Source of the DNA: an uncultured Clostridia bacterium | GTDB lineage: Bacteria > Bacillota > Clostridia > Oscillospirales > Ruminococcaceae | Length of the DNA stretch: 42,501 nucleotides | Reading direction: 5' to 3' | Assembly (NCBI GenBank): GCA_947629945.1 | Contig: CANRFR010000011.1 | Span: 1 to 42,501, forward strand | Part shown: positions 6,609 through 14,797 of the stretch, piece by piece | Numbering within the stretch: the first letter of the stretch is position 1 | Layout of the letters: every line of letters begins with the position of its first letter | The notes under the pieces: model-generated | Told to the model about the DNA's origin: nothing | Database searches by the model: none | What the model saw: the letters and a program-made list of their open reading frames with translations, nothing else | Program-made: the position numbers and the translations under genes

Positions 6609-8471
6609 TTACTTTTTCGTTTTAACCGTTATGTTGCTGTACGCTATCGCTTTTTTGCTTGCGTTGTACGCTGTCACGCGGAACTTATAAGAGGTGTTCG
6701 CGGCGAGCTTGCTTGCAGTATAAGTAAGTACACTGTTGCTCTTGGTCTGTGTAAGCTGCGTCCATTTGTTGTTCTTCCACACGAATACCTTATAGTACTT
6801 CGCGGATGTATTTTTGCTCCACGTAAGCTTTGCGTAATTCTTTGCAGGAGCGGCTTTCAGATTAGAGATGTTCGCCAGTGTTCTTGTGGAAATATCGCTG
6901 AACGCTATCGCTTTGTTGCTTGAATTGTACGCCGTCACGCGGTACTTGTACGCGGTGTTGAGCTTGAGATTTGCCGCCGTGTAGTTTGGCGCAGTGGAGT
7001 TGTTTAACTGCTTTAACAATTGATATTTACCGTTGTTCCACACAAATACCTTGTAATATTTCGCGGACGCGTTTCTGCTCCAAGTCAATTTTACGGAATT
7101 TTTAGTGGGAGCGGCTTTCAAATTCGCGATGTTCGCTAAAGTCTTAGCGGAAACGTCAGAGAACGCTATTGCCTTATTGCTTGCATTGTACGCCGTTACT
7201 CTGAACTTGTAAGACGTGTTCGCATTAAGTTTGCTTGCGTTGCAGCTAAGTACGCTGTTGTTTACAGTTTTCGTGAGTTCTGTGTACTTGTTGTTCTTCA
7301 AAACGAATACCTTATAGTACTTCGCAGACGCGTTTCTGCTCCACGTAAGTTTTACGGTATTTTTGCTCGGAGCGGCTTTCAAGTTCGCTACATTTGCGAG
7401 GGTTTTTGTGGAGACATCGCTGAATGCTATCGCTTTGTTACTTGCATTATAAGCAGTAACTCTGAACTTGTAGGAAGTGTTCGCATTGAGTTTACTTGCA
7501 GTGTAATTAAGTACGCTGTTGCTCTTGGTCTGCGTAAGCTGTGTGTATTTGCCGTTCTTCCAGACAAACACTTTATAATATTTCGCCGCCGTGTTTTTAT
7601 TCCACGTTATTTTCGCGGTATTCTTGCTTGGAACGACTTTGAGGTTCACAATGCTGTCGAGTTTTGTTGTGACGCTTACCTCTTCCGGTATCGAACAATA
7701 ACCCTGATAATAAATCAGCGGTTCGCTAATTCCATAATTTATTGCTATTTCTTTTCCGTATGGTATAACTTTGAAATCATATTTTACACCCTTATCCAAA
7801 TTGTTAACTTTGTAGGTGGTTTTTGATGTTGTGCCGATTTTTTTCCACTTGCCATCAACACGCTGCTCTATGGAATAACGAACTATATCTTCCGGTTTAA
7901 TGGAATTGGCATTCATCGTCGCGCTGCTACTTACTTTGCCCCATTTCAACGTTACGCTGTTTTGAGTTGATGTTGCGCTTAATTTCTCCGTACATTTTAA
8001 AAAGTACGGCGGCGTGTACACATTTTTGCTGTACCAAAGTAACGCCTCGTCGCCGTTCACATTTTCATAAAAGCCATCGCAGCCGAATACCTCTGAGTTC
8101 ATAAGGAATATTTTTACGGTATAATCCCTTTCGCTCAAATTATAAACCGGAATTGTAATTTCATTGCTTTTTACGAGATAACCCTTGCTGTTGCCCATTC
8201 TCGCTTGAAACCGCACCCAATACCACCCGTTCGGATTTACATCGTTCCAAGTTATTTTCATATCATAACTGTTTTCACTGTCCGCAGGTTCGACATATTC
8301 TATATTAACCTTCGGATTAGCAAATGTATTATTTTTAACGATTATCTCCTCGCTGTCCGAAACGGAAGATTGCATTCTCTCGGTGGTCTCCTCCGCGCTC
8401 GAAACAAACGTCACCAAACTTGCCGTCATCGCCGCCGCCAAAAAAACAGAAAGAATTTTTTTCAGTTTCAT
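6609..8471 (-). CDS. Secreted protein with fibronectin type III repeats
   Basis: The 620-residue protein has a signal peptide (MKLKKILSVFLAAAMTASLV, cleavage near SSA-EE). A unique N-terminal part of about 155 residues resembles an immunoglobulin-like or FN3-like fold. One diverged FN3 domain follows (about 160-265), then four closely similar FN3 repeats of about 88 residues to the C-terminus. Each has KYYKVFVWKNGK, then a TAxxLxxNTxYKxRVTAYN core and an AFSD strand. No catalytic domain, sortase signal or anchor is seen, so it is probably secreted or loosely wall-bound. FN3 arrays commonly act as spacers or adhesion modules. Its 3' half is nearly identical to that of the next gene upstream. 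The start has an AGGAGG ribosome site. Confidence 0.85.
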   Translation of the reverse strand: MKLKKILSVFLAAAMTASLVTFVSSAEETTERMQSSVSDSEEIIVKNNTFANPKVNIEYVEPADSENSYDMKITWNDVNPNGWYWVRFQARMGNSKGYLVKSNEITIPVYNLSERDYTVKIFLMNSEVFGCDGFYENVNGDEALLWYSKNVYTPPYFLKCTEKLSATSTQNSVTLKWGKVSSSATMNANSIKPEDIVRYSIEQRVDGKWKKIGTTSKTTYKVNNLDKGVKYDFKVIPYGKEIAINYGISEPLIYYQGYCSIPEEVSVTTKLDSIVNLKVVPSKNTAKITWNKNTAAKYYKVFVWKNGKYTQLTQTKSNSVLNYTASKLNANTSYKFRVTAYNASNKAIAFSDVSTKTLANVANLKAAPSKNTVKLTWSRNASAKYYKVFVLKNNKYTELTKTVNNSVLSCNASKLNANTSYKFRVTAYNASNKAIAFSDVSAKTLANIANLKAAPTKNSVKLTWSRNASAKYYKVFVWNNGKYQLLKQLNNSTAPNYTAANLKLNTAYKYRVTAYNSSNKAIAFSDISTRTLANISNLKAAPAKNYAKLTWSKNTSAKYYKVFVWKNNKWTQLTQTKSNSVLTYTASKLAANTSYKFRVTAYNASKKAIAYSNITVKTKK

Positions 8472-8505
8472 AAATAAAATCCTCCTAAACTCTCTTTATT
8501 TATAA

Positions 8506-8535
8506 ATTATACCAAAAAACATTACTGTTTGTCAA
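8506..8535 (-). promoter_or_regulatory. Sigma-A promoter of the 620-residue FN3 gene
   Basis: On the minus strand TTGACA (8530-8535) and TATAAT (8506-8511) are separated by 18 bp. The ATG follows 35 bp after the -10 box, so the gene has its own promoter although it lies in tandem with its paralogue. Confidence 0.88.
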
Positions 8536-8585
8536 TAGAAATTATCAACATATTACAACGGAACTTTTGTGCAAAATATGCAAAA

Positions 8586-8609
8586 ACCGCGCAGCCGAAG
8601 CCGCGCGGT
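8586..8609 (-). terminator. Intrinsic terminator of the 1091-residue FN3/LRR gene
   Basis: This hairpin has the same sequence as that at 6576-6599: a GC stem with one mismatch and a UUCG loop, followed by TTTTT in the minus-strand RNA. It separates the two tandem paralogues. Confidence 0.9.
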
Positions 8610-8618
8610 CGATGTTGT

Positions 8619-11600
8619 TTACTTTTTAGTTTTAACCGTTATATCGCTAAACGCTATAACTTTGCTGCTTGCATTATAAGCTGTCACGCGGAACTTATAA
8701 GAGGTGTTTGCGGTGAGCTTGCTTGCAGTATAAGTAAGTACACTGTTGCTCTTGGTCTGTGTAAGCTGCGTCCACTTGTTGTTCTTCCACACGAATACCT
8801 TGTAGTACTTCGCGGATGTATTTTTGCTCCACGTAAGCTTTACGGAATTCTTCGCGGGAACGGCTTTCAGATTAGAAATGTTCGCCAATGTTCTTGTGGA
8901 AATATCGCTGAACGCTATCGCTTTGTTGCTTGTGTTGTACGCCGTCACGCGGTACTTGTACGCTGTGTTGAGCTTGAGATTTGCCGCCGTGTAGTTTGGC
9001 GCGGTGGAGTTGTTTAACTGCTTTAACAATTGGTATTTGCCGTTGTTCCACACGAATACCTTGTAATATTTCGCGGACGCGTTTCTGCTCCATGTAAGTT
9101 TTACGGAATTTTTAGTGGGAGCAGCTTTCAAATTCGCGATGTTCGCCAAGGTTCTTGTGGAAATATCGCTGAACGCTATCGCTTTGTTGCTTGAATTGTA
9201 CGCCGTCACGCGGTACTTGTACGCGGTATTCACGGTGAGATTGCTTGCCGTATAGTTAACCACGCTGTTATTAGCGGTTTGTGTAAGCTGCGTCCACTTG
9301 TTGTTCTTCCACACGAATACCTTGTAGTACTTCGCGGATGTGTTTTTGCTCCAAGTAATTTTCGCGTTGTTTTTGCTCGGTGCGACTTTCAAATCTGCGA
9401 TCTTTCCGCACTTAGTTTTGACCGTGATATCGGAATACGCTATTGCCGTATTACTCTTATTATACGCAGTTACTCGGAACTTGTAAGAAGTATTCGCTTG
9501 CAAACCCGTTTTATTGTAAGACAAAACACTGTTGTTCTTAGTTTGTATCAGCTTCGTCCACTTACTGTTTTGCCAAATCCATACTTTGTAGAAGCTTGCT
9601 GAGGTGTTTTTGCACCATGTAAGCTTTATGCTGCTGTTTGTTGGTGCAGCTTTTAAATCCTTGATTTTTTGATGATAATTATAATGGATGGTTGAATACT
9701 CCAACCCCCAGTTGCCGTAATTAATTGTAACTTTACCCCACTGGGCTTTAGAACCAGTGTAATATATATCTTTAAGATTTACAAAAATGTCAAACGCTTT
9801 CTCGCCAATTGACGTAACGCTGCTTGGTATCGTTATCCGGGTAAGGCTTGAACATTCGCTAAAAGCACGATCCCCAATACGCGTAACTTTTTTACCATTT
9901 ACTGTTGATAGAATAGTGGCTTTCACCAAATTTTGATCAACGGGACCATAAACCTCCGCCGTGCCGTCGTCAAATGCCATATACTCTAAATTACCTACGG
10001 TAATTTTTTCTTTCTGCGTCTTTAAAGTAATATCGGAATACGCGATTTCTGTATTTCCTTTATATGCGCTTACACGAAACTTATAAGAAGTATCGGGATT
10101 AAGTTTTTCCAGAGTGTAATTGAACTTTGTACCACCCTTTATCTCTGCAATTTTATACCGATATCCATTGTGCAAAAGCCATATGTAATAGGAATCCGCA
10201 TTCGCAAATTTGCTCCACTTAAACTTGACCAACCTAATTCCCGGCGTTGCTTGTAGATTTGCGATCTTCCCGATTTTTGTATTTGATGTTATGTCACTGT
10301 AAGCTATTGCTTTGTTACTTTTATTATAAGCAGTTACGCGGAATTCGTACGAGGTATTCGGAACGAGTTTTGTTGCTGTGTATGTTAAAATTGTGTTATT
10401 CTTGGTTTTAGTAAGCTCTGTCCACTTGCTGTTTTTCCAAATAAATACTTTGTAATAGCTTACTAAAGCATTTTTGTTCCACGAAAGCTTTATGCTGTTT
10501 TCTTTCGAAGTTGCCTTTAAATTTGCAATTTCTCCAACTTTGGTCTTTATCGTAATATCAGAATGTGCAATCGCAGTGTTTTTCTTATTGTATGCCGAAA
10601 GACGTAACTTATATGAGGTGTTTGAAGCCAGATTCGTTATATTGTATGACAAGGTTTGGCTATCCTTGGTTTGATAAAGAAAAGTCCACTTATTGTCTTT
10701 CCAAATCCACACCTTATAACATTTCGCCGGGTAATATATATCCCATTCAAGCGACACGCTGTCAGATGTAACATCGCTCGCCGAAAATCCGCTTAAAACG
10801 ACCGGCGGTAATTCAAGATGCTTCGCATTGTAATAAAAGTCGGCGTTTAAAAGAGCATCGTTATATCGTTGAACCGAAATACTATCCCAATTCTCTTGGG
10901 AGCCGGTATAATAAACGCTTTTTAAGCTTATGCAATTTAAAAAAGCGTATTGTTTTATTTCTGAAACACCCGGCAAACGAATAGCGCGGAGGCTATAGCA
11001 ATTTGAAAATGTTCCGCTTTCAATATTTCTTATATAATGTGGCAATTCAATGCTTTCCAAAGACAAGCAACCGGTAAACGCGAAATCGCCAATCACGGTA
11101 ATATTATCGGGCAAGCTTATTTTAGTTAAAGAGGTGCAGTTTGCAAACGCATACCAATCTATTTGTGTCACCGCACTGCTGATGTCAATTTCCTCAAGAT
11201 AGGAGCAGTCCTGAAATGCGCCGTATCTTATCGCATTGGAGTAAGAAACATCGACAAATTTTGTTGCTTTTTTTGCCGGAGGATACTTTTCAACCCAAGC
11301 AAGCATGTTATCTTTTGAATTATACCTATACAGCACACCGTCAACTGCTTTGTACCATAGCGCGGTAGAATCGGTTGTAAAGTTTTCCAATGATTTACAT
11401 CCAACAAATGCGCCTTCTTGAATTTCTTCCACACTATTTGGTATATGCATTGTTTTAATATTCGTACAATATTCAAATGCATATTCTTCAATACATTTTA
11501 AGCCTTTGGGAAGCGTCAAAGCTTCAAGAGAACAGCAATTCATAAATGCATTTTTTTCTATTTTTTTTAGTGTTTTAGGTAAGGATATGCTTTTTAGTGA

Positions 11601-11894
11601 TTCAAGTCCAATAAAACCAATCCTTGATATTGTCGAAACCGATTTTCCTTTTACAGTTTCTGGAATAACTATCTTAGTTACAGTTGCCGCATCATTTCCG
11701 GCATATTTTACCGAAAGTGTGTCATCATCAAGCTCAGTGTACTCTAAATCCCCCTCAGTGAACGTATCACCGCTTGCCATTTTCCTGTCAATGCAATCTT
11801 CAACGAAAACATCCTGCGCGAACGAAGTCACGGACACAGAAGCAACCGTCATCACTCCCGCAATCAAACCCGCGATAATATTCTTAAACCTCAT
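8619..11894 (-). CDS. Secreted BspA-type leucine-rich repeat and FN3 protein
   Basis: The 1091-residue protein has a signal peptide (MRFKNIIAGLIAGVMTVASVSVTSFAQD). A BspA/LRR_5 region covers about residues 50-360, with units such as CSSLEALTLPKGLKCIEEYAF and SLTKISLPDNITVIGDFAF, ending in the usual cap YYTGSQENWDSISV. Three FN3 domains follow (about 370-635). A second short LRR_5 segment comes next (about 640-725, again capped by YYTGSKAQWGKVTI). Four FN3 repeats finish the protein. The architecture LRR-FN3-LRR-FN3 is typical of gut Clostridia surface proteins of unknown ligand. No sortase motif or membrane anchor is visible. The last repeats match the neighbouring FN3 protein almost word for word, so the pair is a recent duplication or a conversion partner. 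Confidence 0.87.
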   Translation of the reverse strand: MRFKNIIAGLIAGVMTVASVSVTSFAQDVFVEDCIDRKMASGDTFTEGDLEYTELDDDTLSVKYAGNDAATVTKIVIPETVKGKSVSTISRIGFIGLESLKSISLPKTLKKIEKNAFMNCCSLEALTLPKGLKCIEEYAFEYCTNIKTMHIPNSVEEIQEGAFVGCKSLENFTTDSTALWYKAVDGVLYRYNSKDNMLAWVEKYPPAKKATKFVDVSYSNAIRYGAFQDCSYLEEIDISSAVTQIDWYAFANCTSLTKISLPDNITVIGDFAFTGCLSLESIELPHYIRNIESGTFSNCYSLRAIRLPGVSEIKQYAFLNCISLKSVYYTGSQENWDSISVQRYNDALLNADFYYNAKHLELPPVVLSGFSASDVTSDSVSLEWDIYYPAKCYKVWIWKDNKWTFLYQTKDSQTLSYNITNLASNTSYKLRLSAYNKKNTAIAHSDITIKTKVGEIANLKATSKENSIKLSWNKNALVSYYKVFIWKNSKWTELTKTKNNTILTYTATKLVPNTSYEFRVTAYNKSNKAIAYSDITSNTKIGKIANLQATPGIRLVKFKWSKFANADSYYIWLLHNGYRYKIAEIKGGTKFNYTLEKLNPDTSYKFRVSAYKGNTEIAYSDITLKTQKEKITVGNLEYMAFDDGTAEVYGPVDQNLVKATILSTVNGKKVTRIGDRAFSECSSLTRITIPSSVTSIGEKAFDIFVNLKDIYYTGSKAQWGKVTINYGNWGLEYSTIHYNYHQKIKDLKAAPTNSSIKLTWCKNTSASFYKVWIWQNSKWTKLIQTKNNSVLSYNKTGLQANTSYKFRVTAYNKSNTAIAYSDITVKTKCGKIADLKVAPSKNNAKITWSKNTSAKYYKVFVWKNNKWTQLTQTANNSVVNYTASNLTVNTAYKYRVTAYNSSNKAIAFSDISTRTLANIANLKAAPTKNSVKLTWSRNASAKYYKVFVWNNGKYQLLKQLNNSTAPNYTAANLKLNTAYKYRVTAYNTSNKAIAFSDISTRTLANISNLKAVPAKNSVKLTWSKNTSAKYYKVFVWKNNKWTQLTQTKSNSVLTYTASKLTANTSYKFRVTAYNASSKVIAFSDITVKTKK

Positions 11895-11926
11895 AAAAAT
11901 ACCTCCAAAATTAAATTTATATTATA

Positions 11927-11955
11927 ATTTTACCAAAAATCCCATATATAGTCAA
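11927..11955 (-). promoter_or_regulatory. Sigma-A promoter of the FN3/LRR gene
   Basis: On the minus strand TTGACT (11950-11955) and TAAAAT (11927-11932) have a 17-bp spacer, and a GGAGG ribosome site stands just before the ATG. Confidence 0.85.
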
Positions 11956-12002
11956 GAGTAATTTCCACCAAAACTACACATTGTGATTTGGTTAAAACAA
12001 CA

Positions 12003-12030
12003 AAACCGCCCGAATTTCTCCGAGCGGCTT
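12003..12030 (-). terminator. Intrinsic terminator of gpmI
   Basis: In minus-strand RNA AAGCCGCTCG pairs with CGGGCGGTTT through two G-U wobbles, followed by a T-rich stretch. It ends the glycolytic operon 18 bp after the gpmI stop. Confidence 0.75.
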
Positions 12031-12048
12031 TGTTGAAAATACCGAAAA

Positions 12049-13620
12049 TCAAATCATAGACGGCTGCCAAGAGCTCGGCGCTTCCAGCCCGAACATCTTA
12101 ATAACCGTGGGAGCAACGTTGGAAAGCCCATAATTGCCCTCTTTTATCGTGTAGGTCGTGTCCTTGTCGTAGATGATGAACGGCACGGGGTTGAGCGAGT
12201 GCGCGGTACGCACCTGAACCTCGCCCTTTTTGTTCTTCTCGAGCATTTCGTCGGCGTTGCCGTGGTCGGCGGTTACGAGCATTGTAACGCCCTCCTCGTC
12301 GCAGACCTTTTTGAGCCGCGCAAGCCCGATATCTACGCTCTCCACGCCGATTATCGTAGCTTCAAGCGAACCTGTGTGTCCAACCATATCGCCGTTCGGG
12401 AAGTTGCACCGCAGAAAATCGTACTTTTTGGACTTTATCGCTTCGATAAGGTCGTCCACGATGTCCGCGGACTTCATCCACGGGCGCTGGTCGAACGAAA
12501 CGTTGTCGCTCGGTATCTCCTTGAACGTTTCCAGTTCCTCGGAGAATTTGCCGCTTCTGTTGCCGTTCCAGAAGTACGTTACGTGACCGTATTTCTGCGT
12601 TTCCGATACCGCGTACTGGCGAAGTCCCGCCTTAACAAGCACCTCGCTCATAGTATCGTGTATCTCGGGCGGATTTACGAGGAAACGCGCCGGGAGCTTC
12701 AAATCGCCGTCATACTGGAGCATACCCGCGTAGCAAACGTCGGGCTTCGGTCCTCTGTTAAAGTGCGTGAACTCCTCCATATCGAACGCCATGGAAAGCT
12801 CGATAGCGCGGTCGCCGCGGAAGTTATAGAGAATAACGCTGTCGCCGTCTACGATTTTTCCAACGGGAACGCCGTTCTCCGCGATAACGAACGCGGGAAG
12901 ATCTTGGTCGATTGCCCCCGTCTCCTTGCGGAGCGTTTCAAGAGCCTCCATTGCAGAACCGAACGTCTTGCCCTCGCCCTTAACGTGAGTGTTCCAGCCG
13001 CGCTCCACCATTGCCCAATCGGCTTGGTATCTGTCCATTGTGATTTTCATACGACCGCCGCCGCTTGCGATTTTGCCGTCGAAATTCGCGTCGTTCAGCT
13101 CCTTGAGAACGTCCTCAAGCTGCTGAATGTAGATCTGCGCGGAAGTCGCGGGAACGTCGCGCCCGTCAAGCAAGGTGTGAACGCGTACCTTTTTAACGCC
13201 CTCAGCCTTTGCCTTTTTCAGCATATTGAACAGATGCGAGATGTTGGAGTGAACGTTGCCGTCCGAAAGCAAGCCGATAAAGTGGAGCGTGCTGTCCTTA
13301 GACTTCACGTTTCCGATAAGCTCTTTCCACGCTTCGGAGTTGTACATCTTGCCGCTCTCGATGCTCTCATTTACGAGCTTCGCGCCCTGAGAGTAGATCT
13401 GTCCGCACCCGAGCGCGTTGTGTCCGACCTCGGAGTTGCCCATATCGTCGTCCGTGGGAAGTCCCACCGCGTCGCCGTGCGCTTTAAGGCGCGTGTTCGG
13501 ACAGTTCTTCAAAAGCCAGTCCAAAGTCGGCGTATTCGCGAGCGTTACCGCGTCGCCTAAGCCCGTTTTGGAGTAGCCCACGCCGTCCATTACTACCAAT
13601 AAAATAGGTTTTACTGCCAT
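12049..13620 (-). CDS. gpmI: 2,3-bisphosphoglycerate-independent phosphoglycerate mutase
   Basis: The 523-residue enzyme converts 3-phosphoglycerate to 2-phosphoglycerate using two metal ions. Metal ligand D12 is in VVMDGVG, and the phosphorylated serine is S63 in MGNSEVGH. The segments HTLLDGRDVPATSA, FNFPNGDMVGH-like (NFPNGDMVGHTG) and TADHGNADEM carry the remaining metal ligands. Length is normal for the family (about 510). It is the last gene of the minus-strand glycolytic cluster, with a terminator after it and a small ORF 34 bp upstream. The ribosome site is GAGGT. Confidence 0.97.
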   Translation of the reverse strand: MAVKPILLVVMDGVGYSKTGLGDAVTLANTPTLDWLLKNCPNTRLKAHGDAVGLPTDDDMGNSEVGHNALGCGQIYSQGAKLVNESIESGKMYNSEAWKELIGNVKSKDSTLHFIGLLSDGNVHSNISHLFNMLKKAKAEGVKKVRVHTLLDGRDVPATSAQIYIQQLEDVLKELNDANFDGKIASGGGRMKITMDRYQADWAMVERGWNTHVKGEGKTFGSAMEALETLRKETGAIDQDLPAFVIAENGVPVGKIVDGDSVILYNFRGDRAIELSMAFDMEEFTHFNRGPKPDVCYAGMLQYDGDLKLPARFLVNPPEIHDTMSEVLVKAGLRQYAVSETQKYGHVTYFWNGNRSGKFSEELETFKEIPSDNVSFDQRPWMKSADIVDDLIEAIKSKKYDFLRCNFPNGDMVGHTGSLEATIIGVESVDIGLARLKKVCDEEGVTMLVTADHGNADEMLEKNKKGEVQVRTAHSLNPVPFIIYDKDTTYTIKEGNYGLSNVAPTVIKMFGLEAPSSWQPSMI

Positions 13621-13654
13621 ATTCTATATACCTCTTTCATATTAAGATTTACTA

Positions 13655-13834
13655 TCAATCCAAATCATCGGGAAGTTCCAACGGCTGAAGTTTCAATCTG
13701 ATTTTTTTCATTTGCACCTCAATCGCCCGAACCACCTCGTCCGCGTTTGTCTTTTTCGCCAATTGGCGCAAGTCTCTGAACGTATAATAATCGTCGATAA
13801 GTTTCGCGTTAAATTGTCTGTCGCTGTCGCCCAT
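13655..13834 (-). CDS. Small charged protein of unknown function
   Basis: The frame also allows an upstream GTG at 13843, but the ATG at 13834 is preferred because AAGGTG stands 6 nt before it; the product is then 59 residues (MGDSDRQFNAKLIDD...). It is highly charged and predicted mostly helical, ending in the acidic tail PLELPDDLD. No cysteines, signal or membrane segment are present. It sits between tpiA and gpmI on the same strand, 34 bp before gpmI, and is probably co-transcribed. I do not recognise the family. Confidence 0.65.
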   Translation of the reverse strand: MGDSDRQFNAKLIDDYYTFRDLRQLAKKTNADEVVRAIEVQMKKIRLKLQPLELPDDLD

Positions 13835-13974
13835 TTTATTCACCTTCTTTCTTAATCCTACAAAGTATCAGCGAAATGTTAAGCAACAGTGTGCGTTTTT
13901 TCGGATGTTCCTTTCAATCCGCGTTACATTTATATTCCGCTTTAATCGGCGTAGTCAGCGTTACGCGGCATAAC

Positions 13975-14002
13975 TGTCAATTGTCAACTTTACATTGTCA
14001 AC
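13975..14002. repeat. Heptad repeat array at the tpiA 3' end
   Basis: Four 7-bp units in tandem on the plus strand: TGTCAAT, TGTCAAC, TTTACAT, TGTCAAC. The array ends 5 bp from the tpiA stop codon. A weak palindrome (GCGTA 13949-13953 with TACGC 13962-13966) lies just beyond. It belongs to the dispersed family also seen at 16774, 23854/23940 and 41632/41701. Confidence 0.8.
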
Positions 14003-14007
14003 TGATA

Positions 14008-14781
14008 TCAGCCGTTCTCCGCAGCCTTGATAATCGTCGTAAAGTCGGGAGCTTTCAAAGAAGCGCCGCCGATAAGACCGCCGTCGACGTTGGTCTTGGA
14101 TACTAAGTCCTCGGCGTTCTTCGCGTTCATAGAGCCGCCGTACTGAATGGTAATGCTCTCTGCGGTGTCGTTGTCGTAGAGCTTCGCGAGCTGCGCTCTG
14201 ATAAACGCGCAGACCTCCTCGGCTTGGTCGGCGGTAGCGGTCTTGCCGGTGCCGATAGCCCATACCGGCTCGTAAGCGATAACACACTTCTTAACGTCCT
14301 CTTTGGAGATCGCGAAGAAGTCCAGCTTTATCTGACGCGCGATAACCTCCTCGGTGATGTTGCACTCGCGCTCCCAGAGCAGTTCGCCCACGCAGACGAT
14401 AGGCTTCAAGCCCGCCGCGAGAGCCGCTTTTGTGCGCTTGTTGACGGTCTCGTCGGTCTCGTTAAAGTACTGACGGCGCTCGGAGTGTCCGAGAACCACG
14501 TACTCAACGCCCATTTCCGCGAGCATATCCGCAGAAATTTCGCCCGTGAACGCGCCGCTCTTCTCGAAGTGGCAGTTCTCCGCGCCTATCTTGATGTTCG
14601 TGCCCTCGGCAGCCGCGAGAGCCGTTTCAAGGTTCGTAAACGGTACGCAAGCCACTATCTCCACGCCCTTAACGTCCGCTACGAGAGGTTTCAGCTCGTC
14701 TAGCAGAGCCTTAGCCTCGGGGCGCGTCTTGTTCATTTTCCAGTTTCCGGCGATTATCGCCTTTCTTACATTCTTCTTCAT
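14008..14781 (-). CDS. tpiA: Triosephosphate isomerase
   Basis: The 257-residue enzyme interconverts dihydroxyacetone phosphate and glyceraldehyde 3-phosphate. Catalytic residues are N13 and K15 in AGNWKMNK, H99 in VLGHSERR and E171 in IAYEPVWAIGTGK. The phosphate-binding IQYGGSMNAKNA is near the C-terminus. The length is as expected. The start ATG has the ribosome site AAAGGAA. It sits between the acyltransferase remnant and the small ORF before gpmI, in a cluster with pgk. A heptad repeat array lies directly after its stop. Confidence 0.97.
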   Translation of the reverse strand: MKKNVRKAIIAGNWKMNKTRPEAKALLDELKPLVADVKGVEIVACVPFTNLETALAAAEGTNIKIGAENCHFEKSGAFTGEISADMLAEMGVEYVVLGHSERRQYFNETDETVNKRTKAALAAGLKPIVCVGELLWERECNITEEVIARQIKLDFFAISKEDVKKCVIAYEPVWAIGTGKTATADQAEEVCAFIRAQLAKLYDNDTAESITIQYGGSMNAKNAEDLVSKTNVDGGLIGGASLKAPDFTTIIKAAENG

Positions 14782-14797
14782 AGTATGTTATTTCCTT

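Noticed and set aside
12199-13560. 453-codon plus-strand ORF opposite gpmI
   Set aside because: It lies wholly within a gene with full catalytic motifs and has no recognisable domain; it is a shadow of G+C-biased codon positions.
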